64,000 bases of DNA from Nocardia mikamii NBRC 108933. GTDB lineage: Bacteria > Actinomycetota > Actinomycetes > Mycobacteriales > Mycobacteriaceae. Shown here one piece after another: positions 21,401 to 36,400 of this stretch. The notes under the pieces are model-generated. The model was not told where the DNA came from, ran no database searches, and saw nothing but the letters and a program-made list of their open reading frames with translations. The stretch is from contig NZ_BDCM01000007.1 of the NCBI RefSeq assembly GCF_001613505.1, positions 124,001 through 188,000 on the forward strand, in the 5' to 3' direction. Each line of letters begins with the position of its first letter. The first letter of the stretch is position 1. The position numbers were made by a program, and so were the translations under genes.

Positions 21401-24400
21401 GTTCTGCTCTTCGGCCGTGTGGACGACGCGTTGAAAGGTGGCGCGGAGATCGCCGAGGTGGTGTCGCGGCTGCGCGCGCACGGCCATGATGTCCGGTTGG
21501 TGGTCCGGGGTTTCGAGAACGACCTCAGGGCGGCCCACACCGAATTGACGCAGATCGTCGGTGACCCCGATGTGGTCGAGGTGCTGCCGCACACCAGGGA
21601 TCCTGCTGAGATCCGGGCGGACATTCGCGCGGCTACCGTGGTCGTGATGCCCTCGCGGGCAGAGGGTTTCGGCAGCGTCGCTACCGAGGCGACCGAACAG
21701 GGCGTGCCGGTCGTCGTGCCGTCGACGAGCGGGGCGGGTAGATACCTCGCCGCACTTGCCGGTCACCGCGCCGCGGCGGAACGATTCAACCTGGTGAAGC
21801 AGGACCAGGGTGCGCCGGTGCCGATCGACGACTGGGTGGCCAAGCTGCAGGTCGTCATCGACGATATGCCCGGCGCATGGGCGGCGGCGCGTCGATTGCA
21901 GGAGCTCATGAGGCCCCTGACACGTGAGAACAGCGCCAGGATGCTCGTGCATGCCACGGTGAATACCGAACCGCACGCTCGTCCCGAGACCCGGCCGTCG
22001 CGGACGCGCGTGTCGTTGGCGCACGGGCGAGTCGTGGCTCGTGGGGAGGAAGAAGACTACCTGCGGATACTCGCCGTGGCGGACGCGATGGAAACCGATC
22101 CCGCCGTGCGCAGTGCGATCATCGGTCGCAAGGGCATCGAATTCGCGCCGTCCTGGGAGCCACTGTCGATCCGGCTCGCCGCGACGGATCCCGACGAGTG
22201 GATGTTCGCGCCTTGGACAAAACCGGCGCAGCAGGACGATTCGCTGGCCCGCATCCTGGGTGCGACGGTGGCGACGGTGGCCGAACAGGGATTCGCCGCA
22301 ACGACGATCGACGAAATCTGCCGGCGTGCGGAAGTCACTCCGGAGGAGTTCGACGAAAGCTTCCCGCGCACCTACGACGCCTTCGCCGCAGCGCACAAGG
22401 CGGCGCTGGACGATCTGCGGCAACTGATCATCGACGAAGTGAGTACCACCGCCCGGGGAGCCGACCGTACCGCCCGCACGGCGACCGTGGTCCACACCTA
22501 TGCGAGTGCCCTGGCCGCTCGACCGGTCACCGCACGAGTCGTACTGGTAGAGAGATCCGGCCTCGATCTGGTTCAGCGCGCTGCCCGCGCGATGACCGCC
22601 ACGAAATCGATTGCCGCCACCCTGGCGGAGGCGCTCGACGAGCCGGCCATGTCCGTCGAGGGACTGCGCGCTCTGGGGGCCGCGGTCCATGGCTTACTGG
22701 CGAACTGGGCCGCGACCGGAGACATGGCCGCGGTACCGCGGCTGCGACAGGATCTCGCCGACCTCCTCCGCATCGGTACCACGTCACCGGAGGTGAAGCC
22801 CGTCGCCGTCGCGCGACCGCATTCGCCGGCGCCGGACGACGGCTCGACCGAGCAGGCGAAACCGGATGAGCGCGAACGAATTCTGACCGAGTTGCTCGCC
22901 GCCGCCGCCCGTGACGGTTACGCCAAGTTGTCGCTGGACATCGTCCGGCAGCGTGCCGGTGTGTCCGCCGAGACCTACCAGGAGTTGTTCTCCGACAAGG
23001 AGTCCGGCTTCGAAGCGGCATGCGCTGCGGCGATCGAGCGCCTGCGGACCTCCCTTCGAGCGGCGTTGCCCGACCCGGTCGCCGGTGAGCTGCGACCGCG
23101 GCTGGAGACCGCGTTGCGCACCTATCTGACGGTGCTGGCCGTACACGGGGACGAGACGCGGGTGCTGCACTTGGAGCTGCCCGCGACCGGCCCACTGCGC
23201 GATCGGTTCCTCGCGATGGTGGCCGATCATCTCGCCGAGGCCGTCGACGAGATCGATGCGCGCGCCGGCCGGACCCTCGCCGCTGCCGTCACGGGCATTG
23301 TCGCCGACCGGATCGCCGCACGGCAGTACGCCCGGTTTCATGGTCTGCCGTCGGCCGATGTCGCGGCCGGAGCGCTGACGCCGCTGCCGGGAGATGTTCC
23401 GATCGTGGCGGCGTGGGCGCACGCACTGGTAGCCGAGGGGCCCATCGGCTCGCGTCCAGGGCGTCCGAGTCGACCACGTGCCCCGCAACAGAATTCGGGC
23501 ACCGAACGGGCACCCGACACACCGTGGCGCCGCGGCGGCACCTCCCGCCCCGGGACCGACCCCGCTGCCGCCGGCTTCGGCGAGGACGGCGATGACACGG
23601 CTATAGGGGCCACCCCGAAGCAGCGCCCCGACTCGACCCCGCCCGCCACCCCCTGGGCGCGACTCGCCGAATCACGCAGCGGTACAGCGAGTTCCGATTC
23701 GGGACAGCTCCTCGAACGGATCAGGGCGCATATCGATGAGGGGGCGCGCGATCGAGCGGTCGCACTCGTCCGCGCGGAGTTGGATACCGAATTACGCGCA
23801 CTATCCACGCATTTCGGACTGCAGGCGGTCCCCGGTGTGCTCGACGAGATCTGCGATGCCGCGGTCGCGCGAATCGCCCAGATCGGAGACCGGAGCCTGG
23901 CCGAGTGGGTGGAGCTCGTCGCCCACAACGTTCTGTCGCAGCAACGCGGATTCGCCGACATGTGGTGGCGAATCCGCGAACTGCTCGTCAACGGCGCGCA
24001 TCTGACGGAATCGGATCCGATGGTGCAGGCGTGGAACCACGCGCGGTTGTCCGAGGTACGCCGGGCGCTCGACGCGCTGCCGCCTCATCGCCGCGAGCGC
24101 CTGATCGCCGCCTTCAACCCTGCCCGCCGCGGCGTCGGGCGGGCGCCTGTCAATCCCCTTGCCACCCAGCCGCAGGCGCTGTGGTCCGCTGCCCGCCACC
24201 TGGGATCTGCGATCGCCGCGGCCGCTGGTGTACAGGCCGAACTCCCGGCCGAGCCCCGGACAGAGGTCGACGACGTCGGCGCGGACGAGATCGACATGTA
24301 CGGCGCGTACACCCGCGCCCAGGGTGGGCCTCGTCACGAAGCGATCCATGCGCTGGCCGAGGCCATACGCAACGGCGAGATGGCCCCGCATCCCAATGCG

Positions 24401-27400
24401 GTCTCCGATATCACCACGGTGCTGACCCAACGACAGACGCAGATACTCCGGCTTGTCGCGAGCCGTAAGTCGCGCCAGGAAATTGCAGGACTGCTCGGCG
24501 TTACTCGAACAACCGTCAACGTCACCGTGCGGCAAATTCTGCTCGGACTCGGTGCCCGCAGCGACGCCGAGGCGGTGGCGATGACTCTCGGCGCGCTCGA
24601 TCGCCTACCGGCGGAAACACCGGCCCGGGCACGAAAGTCCGCCGACGACGATGCGGTCTACATCGTCAATCCCGGCCGAATCACCGATGCGCTTCGATTG
24701 CTGCCCGGTCTCGAGCGGGAGTTCAACCGGGCAGGTTTGGCGGATCCGCTCGACGAGTTCGCCGCGGCCGGGGCCGATTACCTGCGCACCTTGATCACGG
24801 TCGCCGCCTACGAGCTCTCGCTCGGCCAATCCGCGACCGCACGCGCACACCTCTCGGCCGCATTCGACGCAGGTGTAGCACTACTCAACCGGTTCACTGC
24901 GGACACGGAGATCAAAGCCGTCCTGGCGCCGCTACATCGGCTGCGGCGCACGCTCATCGAAGACCCGGCGTCGGCCGTGACGCTGGCCGACGAGCTCGCG
25001 GACAACACTCCCACCCGCCGGATTCTCGACCGAACCGTGTCGCATCTGGAGACCATCGGCCGAGCCAACCCCGCCTACCGCCCCCTCGACACCACCGCGG
25101 CCGAACTTTCTCACACCGAGACTGCTTCGGCCGAGGAAGCTCCGGCACCGATCGATCGGAACGATCCGCAGCCGGCCCGCCCGCAGAATCCCGAGGCACA
25201 CCCCGACGAGCCCGTGGGAGCCCGCCCCGCCGCCGACGGCGCGGTCGGGCCGGCCGCCCGGCAGGTTCTGGCCGAATTGCTTTCGGCGCCGGTGCCTGTC
25301 GTGGTCATGGGAGCGGTTCGCTCCGCCGTGGACGCCATCCGGCAGCGCATCGCCGAGGCCCCCGACGACGTTCTGGTGGCAGTGAACACCTCGGAGCTGA
25401 TCGCCTGGATCGCGGAGTCGCTCGACCTGCACCGCCGCATCGAGGCGATGACCAGGAAATCCGCGAGCACCGATGACCTACCGGCGGACCAGCAGGATCA
25501 GCTCGACCACCTTCGGCGGGCGTTCGTCACAACGAGCGACGCGCTGGCCCGGCGGCTGGACCGGATGTTCGGCTCCGACCCGTCGGCACCGCTCGCCACG
25601 CCTGATGCCGACGATCCCCTGCGTGAGTTGCGACGGTTGGCCGACGTGTCGAACTCGGCGCATGCCGCCGCCCTCGTCGATGCGCTCACGCACTACTTCG
25701 CCAACGCTCGCGTCGGCGATTCCCTCACCGGCGAACTCGCGAATCCGGAATTGGCCGCTGCCGCAGCCCGATACCGCGACCTGCGGGCAGCCGGATTCAC
25801 CGGACGAGCGGCCCAGAAAGATGTCGCGAAGGTCGCGGGAACGTCGCAGACGAAGGTCAGTGTGGTCCTGCGCCGACCGGCCACCGATATCACCGCCGAC
25901 CAGCGAATCATCCTCATCGCCGCACGCTGGCTCGACTATCCGATGCCGGAGGATCTGGTACGCGCCGCCGCACAGTACGAATCGGAAATGCGCGACGGCA
26001 GTGACGGGACACAGCCCGGGTCGGCATCGGCGGACCGGGCAGCGGAGATTGTTCCTTTGCGCGACGAACTGGTTTCCGCATACCGAGAACTGGAGAATGC
26101 CGACGACTCGGACCCTCTCGTCGAATCGTTCTCCCGCGCCACCCCATCACAGTTCGATGAGCACTTCCGCGCCCTGAGTCCGATTCAGCGGCGCATCCTG
26201 AAGTTGCGCTACCAACAGGGCCTGGGGCCCACCGAGGCAGCGGCGGAGCTGAACGCGCGGGGCTGGGCAGCCTCGACAGTGACGCCCCAGATCGTGCGGG
26301 CGGCGGAGGCCGGTGCATTGCGCCGGCTGGCCGGATTGCTGGCCCCGAACGCACCGCAGACGGTCAGCGATCGTTCGCGTGAACGGCAGCAGACACTCCT
26401 CGGACTGATCGCCCGTGGGGTGTCATGGTCAGGAGTCCTCGAACAGACCGGCTGGTCGCGAGCCACGGGGCGCACAACCTACTCCCAGCTCCTGCGGACC
26501 CTCGACGTCACGAAGCGCACGTCGACGGTGCCGGAGGCGGTCCGCCGCGGCTTGCTGGACATCACCGAACTTCCGGCGGTACCCCGGCAGACTCCCGCCT
26601 TGTCCCCCGATGAGCGCGCCCTGCTGTTCCTGGTAGCCACCGGATTGTCGAACCGCGCGATCGCCGAGGCGCTCACTGCCATGCGTGGTGTGCCCGTGGG
26701 GAAGGACGCGGTGAACAAGCGCGTGCAAGCCCTCGGGCGGAGGATCGGAATCGGCGACCGCGCCGGGCTGGTGGCCGCCGCCATTCGTGCGGGATGGGTG
26801 GATGTCAATGCCGACGACTGGCCCTCCCACTCCGACATTCGCGGCACCGCTGTTCCCCTGAGCGCGCAGGAGCTGCGGACCCTCGGTCTGATCATCTCCG
26901 GTCTTACCGACGATCAGATCGCGGCCGAGCTGAACACGACTCGGCAGACGGCCGTGACCTATCGCAACCGGATTTTCGGCAAACTAGGTGTTCACTCCCG
27001 TGAGGACGCGGTCATCGCCACGTACACGATGCCGGAACTCGTGGCGGCACTGCCCGATTCGGGCGGCGCCGATCTTCGGGCGATAGTCGACATTCTGCGG
27101 ATGGTCGAGCACGCTACCGAAGGCCGTGAAGCCGGCCAGCCACAGTGGCGTCGGACGCTCGTGCATCATCTGCGTGACGCGATCCTCTCGGGCGACGTAG
27201 CCGCAGGCCGGGCGCTGCCCTCGGCCCGTCTGCTGATGCGGCGGCTGGATCCGGAGAAGATACAGGCGTCCACGGTCCGAGCGGCGTACCGGCAACTACG
27301 TGATGAGGGCTATCTTGCCCTCGTCAGGGGGCGACCGACCGTCACCTCGCAAGACAGCTGGTCCATCACGACCGACACACTCCGAACCCACTTCGCCGAC

Positions 27401-30400
27401 AAGGTTTCCGACCTGGCTACCAGAACTGTCGGGCCCGCCTCGGCATCGGCGATTGTGGCGGAAGTGTGCGCACGGGCGGTGCGCGGCGCCGTAAACGGTG
27501 GCCACACGGTGGCGGAATGGGTTGATTCCGTCGCACGCAATGTGATCGCCGAACACCGCCCGGCCGCCGAATTCCTGCGGCGGCTCGGTGATTTCGTGCT
27601 GCGCGGCGCCGGCTTGTCCGGTGACGACGGGCTCGCTCTGGTACTGGCGAATGTCTCCACCGACGAAGTGCGCCACCTACGCGCCGAACTCCCCCTCAAT
27701 CGACAGCTACGGCTCGACAGGTTCTGGCCGGCGCGGCGCGGCTCGGCACCACGCGACGTTCCCGTCGATCCGCTCGAATTGTGGTCGACCGCAAGGGATT
27801 TCGTCCTCAGGCTGGCCGAACTCCACGGCGTCACCGTCACTCTGCCGGCGGAGCCCACGGGGCACCAGCCTTGGCGGATCCTCGATACCGGGGCACGCAA
27901 ACCATCCGGCCGCCCGATCGCGGATCTCCGCCTGACGCCGAACCAACGGATACTCCTCCGTTTGCTGGCACAAGATCTGACGTATCGGGAGGTCGCTGCC
28001 GAGCTGGGCATTTCGGTGGACTCGTTGAAGTCACGAGTGGCCGATGTGACCCGCGAGCTCCACGGCGAAGGCCGCGCGGAGCTCGTCGAGATCGCCCGTC
28101 GCTCGGGCCTGCTCGACGACACGTCATCGGCTGCCGGCGCCGCGAAAGCCCCGCCGCGCCGCACCGCCTCTCCGGTCGCGGCCCCATCGGACATAGCGCG
28201 CCGGGCGGTTCTGTCGAATCGTGAGAGCCACGTGCTCGCGTTGTCGGAACAGGGTCTGTCCAAGCGGGAGATCGCCGCTAGGTTGGGCATCGCTCCGCAT
28301 ACCGCGGAGGACCACCTCGGCAGCGCACGCCGCAAGGTCCGGCGGACAGCCGACCTGGCGAATCCGAATACCGTTGTGGCCGAGAGCAACTCAGAACAGA
28401 CCGCGGCGACGGACGACACAGGCCGCGAGAAGAGGATCGGCCGCACCGCCCCGGGGGCCATCGCGTCGGCCGACGAGCTGCCGGATACCGAGCGACCGGA
28501 CCCGGGCGCGATCGGCGCGAAGCCGGCACCGACCACAACCGGGGATGGCTCGGAGATGAACTCCGCCGTCACCCCGGACCCTTTGTCGGCCGACACCGAT
28601 CCCACCCCGTCCGAGAAGAGCCTCGCCGACGCGGCGCTGGCCGGACTGCAGGCGCACTTCGGCTCCGGCGCGGACGAACGCACACTGCTGCAGGAGGTCG
28701 ACACCACCGACGTCGTCGGCACCTCCCGCGCCCACACCGGCAAGGTCGCGCCGTGGTGGCATGCGATGAGCACCGGCCTCCCCGACCGCCCGAACGTGCC
28801 GCCGCTCCAGGTCGAACTCGGACTCTCCGATCGGCAGTACGCGCTGCTGCGGGTCTATCCATACGCGATCGGCAACGCCGACGGTATTCCGTTCACGGTG
28901 CGGGACAAGGCGAACCGGCTCTCGATCGCCCGCGACATCCGGCGGTTCCTGCAACGGCGGCCCGAAGTCGCCCCGCATGCCGTCGCCGAGGGTGCGGTGG
29001 GTCTCGCGCGCGCTCGCACCCTGGTGCGCCGCGCCGGTGCCGAACTGCAGGCGAGGGTTCCCAATCCGGTTCTGACCAGAGCCGAATTCGAGGAACTGCG
29101 CAACCTGCTCGCGACGCGTCGGCAGCTGCGCGACATCGAGGCCGAGGCCGCGCGCCTCACCGGTCGACCGCCGGTACAACTGCTCGCATACGATGCCGCG
29201 GCGCACGACGGTAACGGCCGGGTGATCCTGTCCATCGGCGACGCCGACCGCGCGGCGATCGTGAACCGGATGACCAACGGTTTGGGTTCGACGATGCGGA
29301 GACTGCAACACCGCTCGCAATATGCGCAGAGCCTCTACGAGATCACCGCGCGGCGCGCGGACGGCGCCTCGGTGGCCGCGATCGTCGATATCGGCTATCA
29401 CTGCCCCGTCGATCTGTCCGTCGCCTCACCGCAGATGGCCGAAGTCGGCGGCGACATCGTGGCCCGTGACATCACCGCCTTCAACGCCACCCGCGAGTTC
29501 TACGCGGAGCAACCCGGCGGGGCATCCGCGCCGCGATTGCGCAACGTCATCGGCCACAGTTACGGCTCGACCACGCTGTGCTACGCGGCGCAGGACATGC
29601 GGCTGGCCGGCGAGGTCGACCAGGTGATTCTCACCGGTTCCCCCGGAGCGGGCCGTCGGATGCGGCATGCCGACGATTTCGGTGTACCGGTGTTCGTATT
29701 GAGCGAAAAAGCCGACCCGGTCGCCAATCTGGGTGCCCACAAACAGGGGCGGAAGGGGCGCTACGCGAACGCGGGCCTGGGCATCAGCCCGGCGGCGGCC
29801 ATCTTCGGCGCCACCGTGCTCACCACCGAGGTACCGGTGGGTGGCGGATACTTCGCGGAACGCCCGGGGCTGACCCACCGCCTGGTAGTGAAGCCGCACG
29901 CCTCCTACTATCTCTGGGCCGACGAGACCGAGCGGGTGCCGGGGCGCGGCCTCGACAATCTGGGTTGGGTACTCATCGGCCGCGCCGAGGCTGCCGAACG
30001 CGCCGAACGCCCTGTCGGGCCACGGCCGCGCGGTAAGCGATGGCGGCCGCGGGAGGGCGATGGGGCACACACAGTCGGACCCGACACCCCGATCGGGCGC
30101 CGTCCGGAAGACCTGTCCGCCACCATGTCCGGTGCGCCGGGCGCTCGAATCGTGCGTCTGACGGCAACCGATCCCGCGACCGGCCGGACCGATGAGTTCG
30201 AGGTTCGGGAGAAGTTCGCCCTGGCGGCGGCCGTCGTGGCGGAAGCCGGACGGCTCGGGTCGACCGGTCCGATCCAGCCGGGTGATCCCCGTTCGGGTCG
30301 GCCGGTCGCGTACCCCGATCGTGCGGCATTGGAGGCCGAGCTGCGGCGGACACGCGAATCCTGGGTGTGGGTGGTCGAGCATCGTGCCGACGGCCCGGTG

Positions 30401-33400
30401 GGATACGAGATCCATCGGCCGAACGGCATGCCGGTGCTGGTCGATTCCCGGACCGGTGCCACACAACGATTCAGGGACTACCCATCCTCGGATTCTTCGC
30501 GCTGGCACGCCATCTCGTTCGACAGTGCCGGCGAGCCCCTGCATCCGACCGCCGACTACGTCCGCGAGTTGCGGCAGCGACGCACGGCGATATGGGAGCG
30601 GCTCGGCTTGGAGACCCCGGACGACGCTTCCCGTGCCGCGTGGCGACGACTCGTCCGGACGCACCGCGAGATCGCCCGGACCGAAGTTGCCGAAATCGAT
30701 GCTTCCCTCGCCGGGCTGCATTCCGACGATCCGGCCACTCAGGCCGCACTGGCCGAGCCGCTACTGGTTCGGCGTGGTGCGGCGACTGACCGGCTGAACG
30801 ATCTGGCGGAACTGGACGCCCTGGTGGTGCGATACGACAGGGCAATGTCTCGCCTGATCATCCCGGCATCCGAAGAACTGTTCACGCGTGAGTTGGAACG
30901 CCGCGCAGGGACGGTCGTCACACCACAGGTGGTTCGCTTCGCGTCGAAACCTGGTGAACCGCAAGAAATATGGGTCGTCGCCAACGAGGGCGGGCACATG
31001 CGGGCGCTCGAAGCTGCGATCCAGGCCGACCGGAGTCTGGCTCCTGCGCTGTGGCGCGGCTGGCGAATCCGCTACATCGAATTGACCGCCGGGCCGTCGG
31101 GACTCGTGGATTCGACACTGGATCCCACGGATGTGGAACGCACCTACCGGGCGTCGTTCCGCCGGGAGCTGGAGAAGCATCTGATGGCCGCGTACCTGAA
31201 GTACCGGCGCGGAACCGAAGCGCCCGAACACATTTCGAAGTGGTTGAAGCCGCTGAGTCCGGACCTTTCCTCCGTCCCGGACGACGGGAACACGACTGAT
31301 TCACCGGCACCGATCCGGGTTGCGGTCGACCTGATGCGAGCCGGGATCCCCGGCTGGGAAGACGCGGCACCGGTCACCGCGCCGGCGGCGAAGCAACAGG
31401 TGATTCCGATCCGCGCCGGCTGGTTGGAAACCGTTGTCGTCCCGGTGGAGTTCCAGGAAGGAAACGAGTTCGAGCCCAAGTCCGGGTGGCGAGTCGCCCA
31501 GCCCGGCGGCAACGAGATGGCCGACGTGTTGGCCCGGGAATTCACCCTGATGCGACCGTCCGAGCGCAAGTTGCGCTCGACCTTCCGGTCCACCGCACAG
31601 CTCAAACGTGCGATCGAGAAGACCCTGGCCGGCACCGGCCGACTCCCGATGGTGATGACCGGAAGCGCCCCCATCGAGCTCACGGCCCCGGACTCGACGT
31701 CCGAGTTGCCCACGGCCACAGCGGTGACGCGAGTTCACGGACTGCCCACCGTCGAGGAATTGGACCGCCACGAGGCCGAACGAAGCCATACCGTCCTGGG
31801 CTCGATGTTCGAGCTGTGGCAAGCGCACGCTCTGTGGCAACTGACCACGACGGGCCCGGCCCAGTCCACGCTCCGCGAGCTCCCGCTGTCGGCGCTGCGG
31901 CAGTTGCGGGAGCAGCTGACAGATTCGGGCCCGCGGATACGTGCCGCAGGTCTGGGCCACCGGTACGAGCGGATGAGCACGGCGCTCGATCGACTGCTGC
32001 GGGAGGTCGCAGCGTATTCGCCGTCGACCGTCGCGGATTCGGACGCCGACGCGGCGGTGGATTCCGCGGTGCGTTCGGCACTCGAAACCGCGTCCGTACG
32101 AGGCACTTTCACGCCGGCGAGCTGCGGAATCGGTGAGCTCGCTTTCATCCGTGCGCATTTCGGCACCACACCCGTCCAACTCCCCGATGCCGACACGCTC
32201 GCCATCCTCGAATACACCGGCTTCCATCCCCGTGAACTGGCCCAGTACGCCCACGGCCGGTGGACCGAAACCAGCCTCGACGGCCTCACCGCCCGCATCA
32301 CCACCGCCGCGGACCCCGCTCGGCTGGCACTGGTCAGCATTCAGAAACCCGGTGCTCGCGAGGACCACATCGACGGGCACGTCTTCACGCTCACTACCGA
32401 CAGCGACGGCGACCTCCTACTGCACGAACTGCGTCCCGGACCGAACGGCGAGATCGTCGAACACGACCTGCGCGGTGACCGAGCACGCGCACGCCTGGCA
32501 CAGCTGGAGCAACAACAATCACAGGGCGCCGGCTTCCACTGCATCACCTATGACGCCGACGGCGCCGCCGAGAACCCACTCGGCCCGCAGGACCGGTGGA
32601 TCGGCGAAGACGCGCAACGCGCGCCGTCCACCCGGCTGGGCCGGGCCGAGCCCGGCGGCGACTCCGACGTGAACACCTCCGCCGATTCCGATGGCGGTCA
32701 ACCACACTCGCGTCCAACTCAGCAGTCGGCTGAATCGGGATCCGCGAAACCGGGCGCCTCACCCTCGCTCGCCCGGCTCGTGATCCCTGGACCGCGCCAC
32801 ACCGCGGCGTCCGCCACTACGGCCGAAACCCCCGGCGATATGGAACTGACGGCCGCCGTGCGCAACGGCGACGTCCAGGCCTTCGGCACACTGTTCGAAC
32901 GACATATCGACGCCGTTCGACGATACGCGCGGACCCGCTTCCCGCACGCGGACGCAGAGGAACTGGTGTCGCACGCTTTCGAGGCAACGCTCGCCGCCCT
33001 CATGAATGGTTCCGGGCCGGAGTCCGCGTTCCGGGCATATGTGCTGACCGCACTGCGTCGCCGCGCGGCAGCGATGAATGCCTCGTACAACGAGCGAGTC
33101 ACGTTGAGCGACGACATGACTCGCTACGACGATCCGGTCAACTTCGTCGATACGGCGCTCGAAAACCTGGACCGAGACCTCCTCGGACAGGCGCTGACCA
33201 CCGTGACCGAACGCGCACGGTTGGTCCTGCGCAACATCGAGTTGCCGGCGACAGAACTGGCGGCGCTCATCGGTGCGCCCTCCGCCAATGCCGCGAATGT
33301 GGCCCGACACCGGGCAATGGAGGAACTGCGAGCGGCATACCTGCAGGCGCAGCTTCCGCAGGAACCGAACGAAACATGCCGCGGCACTGTCGAGCAGCTC

Positions 33401-36400
33401 GGAGCCTGGGTGCGAGGACCGCTGCGTAGCAAGCGCGCCGAAAACCGGGTCAACACCCATTTGCAGGACTGTGCTTCGTGTCGCGCCATGCTTCGGCAAT
33501 TGATCGACGTGAATGGCGGGCTGGCCGTACGCAGCCGAATTCCGGCTCCGCGCACCGGCGGTCGAACCGACAATCCGGCAGACGAGCAGGGTTCAGCAGA
33601 CAACGCCGCCGGCCGGCCGGCCGACGAAACCACCCCCCAGGGCACATCTGGGAGAGTTCGCCCGCAGCGACGTGGCTCCGCTGCGCGTGGCGAAGAAAGG
33701 TTCTACCGGCTCGGGGAGCTCGACCACGATCGGGCTCCCGCCGTCCTCCCCGGACAGCTGGGCAATCCCTGGCTGGTATTCGCCGACGATCCGCGGGGCG
33801 GCGAGAATATCAGCGCCGTCCGCCCGCAGGCCGATGGCCGGGTGTCGCCCACCCGGCCCGCCGCCCGGTCCGAGTCGCAGTCGCGGCTGTCGCGGATCCA
33901 TGCGGCGATCACCGAAGAACTCCGTGAGGCCGACGATCCGCTGCGCGCACACCTCGCCACCATCCTCGCCCAGCTGGACAAACTGATGCCGGGTGCCGCG
34001 CCGGTCACGCCGGTCCAGCGCACCGAGTTGGAGACATTTGCCCGGGCGGTGGACCGCTGGCTGCGGGTCGCCCAGACCGATCTCGGTGACGATCTCCCCG
34101 CCGGACAGGTCGCTCACAGTGCCACCGCGCGACAACACCACCTTGCCGAAGCGATCGACAGATACCGGACCGCCACCGAGGCCCTCGCCTTCCATGCGGC
34201 GAACGTAGATGCCGCGCCGACGAATACGTCACCGTGGGCGCGGGACCCAGCGTTGCTCGACGGCGTCGACGTCGCCGATCTGGCACAGACCATAGCGGGA
34301 CTCGCCGCCGAATCGGCTCGGCTGGAATCCGATTCGGCGCGGGCCGCCGAGGTCCAGCGGATCCGGCACGCCTGGACCGCCGCCTACGAGCTGTGGAATC
34401 TCGCGCAGAATCCGCGATCAGTGCCCGCCACTCCCCGCGTCGAAGCACTGGTCTCCTATGCCGATGCGGCACGGCACTGGCTGATGGCCCTGATGGACCG
34501 GAACAATTCCGCCAACATTTCGGCGCAGGAACAGCGAATCGCTCAGACTGTCGACGAGTTTCGCCAGGCCGATCGCCAGGTCCGCGAGCTCCTGGAAGCC
34601 TTGGAGGTGCAGGCGGCCGCGCCCAGCACACCGGGCGCATTCGCATCGGCCGACCGTCGAGAGCCGTGGCTCGACCTGCCGCCTCCGGCGCCGCACAAGG
34701 ACATCGACCTCGGCCACGCGGCCGGTGTCACCGACGTCGGTCGCCGGAAAACGAACCAGGACGACTTCGCCATCGCGACCGCGGTGATCAACGGTGAACG
34801 GGTGACGCTTGCCGCGGTCTGTGACGGCGCCTCCGGGGAGGCGATCCGCAGCGACCGTGCTGCTGCCGTCGGCTCGGCCGCGGCATGTGCGGTCCTGGAA
34901 CGGGAGGCCGCCGCTGTTACGACGGGACAGACCTGGGATCCGGCCACCGTACTGGCGAAGGCGAGCCAGGCGGCCCAGGATGCGGTGCTGGACCTGATCG
35001 CGCGGGAGTTCCCCGGCTGCGCTATGCCGCCGGTGAGCACGATCGTGCTGTCACTGGTCACTCCGACCCAGGTCTTCACCGAAGGCGCCGGCGACTCCCG
35101 GGCCTACTGGATTCCACTCGACGGCGGGCCCGCGATCCAGCTGACCACCGACGATTCGGCTCTGCAGAGCTATATGGACCTGATGGGCGTGAGTGCGGAG
35201 GAGGCCGCACGCATGCCGCGCGCGTCGTCGCTCACCCGTGGCCTCGGCATGAAATACGAATGGCGCGAACCGAATCCGACCGCCCACCAGATGACCGGCC
35301 GCGGCGTGGTCGCGCTCGTTTCCGACGGTCCGATCAAGAAGATCGGCTCGCCGGATGCGATCGCCGACCAGGTGCGGGCGCAACTCACGCGAACAGCGGG
35401 CAATCTCCTTGCCGCCGCGCAAGGATTTGCCACCGCCGCCGTCGAGGCCGGTACTCGCGACAACGTCACCGTGGTGCTGATCTCCGCGCCGGACCGCTCG
35501 GGACGAGGCGATATCGCGCCGGGTGCCGTGGAGGCTTCACCGTGGAAATCAGCGTCGGGCACGGACGTATCCACACCCGTGGACCCGCGCACTCTACCCT
35601 GGACCCGACGATCGCGACAGGGTCTCGCTCGCACGACGCCTTCCGGCGAATCGTGGATCGGAAAGCTTTCGGGCAACCGCTTCGCTCCCGAAATGGTCAC
35701 CGCCGTCAACCCGGACGACCCTCACGGACCCAATGCGCGCATAGACCCCCACCGGAAATCCGGCCTGCCCACGCCGCCGGCGGCGGCCGATCGCGGCTCG
35801 GCGACCACGCTGGCCGCGAACCCGGTGCTGCGCGAAACCGACGAAGCGACCGGCCGAGCGGACCAGGGAGAGGGGAGCGTATCCGAGTCCCGATCCGAGG
35901 AGACGACCAGCGACGTTCCCGCCCCCCTTCCGCGTGCGCTGGTCGCCGGATCGGCGGCTCGAATGTACGCGGCAGCGGCCAGTGAACCACCCGGTGAAAC
36001 CACCGGATACGGCGCGGCACTCGACACGACAACCGACCCGGCCTGGATCGAAGCGCACAACGGCAGCGACCGAATGTCGGCTTCCACCAATGCATTTCAC
36101 GACCTTCCGAGCGATGTGCTGTCCGAACATCTGCGATTGGCGGACATCGCAGTGCGATTCGTGCATGCCGCGCTGGATTCCGGGACAGATATCTCGGCCG
36201 ACGACTTCCTCGACGACCTGGCCGGCCGAATTCACAACGGCCGGCTCCAACGCCATTGGCGTATCGCCACCCCAGAACAGCGTCTGCCGTTCGACGATCC
36301 CGGCTACCCGGAGGAATTACGTGAGCAACATCGGCGTCTGGCGCGTGCGGCACGCGATTCGGTGGTCGCGGCCGGTGCTGTCGATCGGGCCGTGGCCGAC

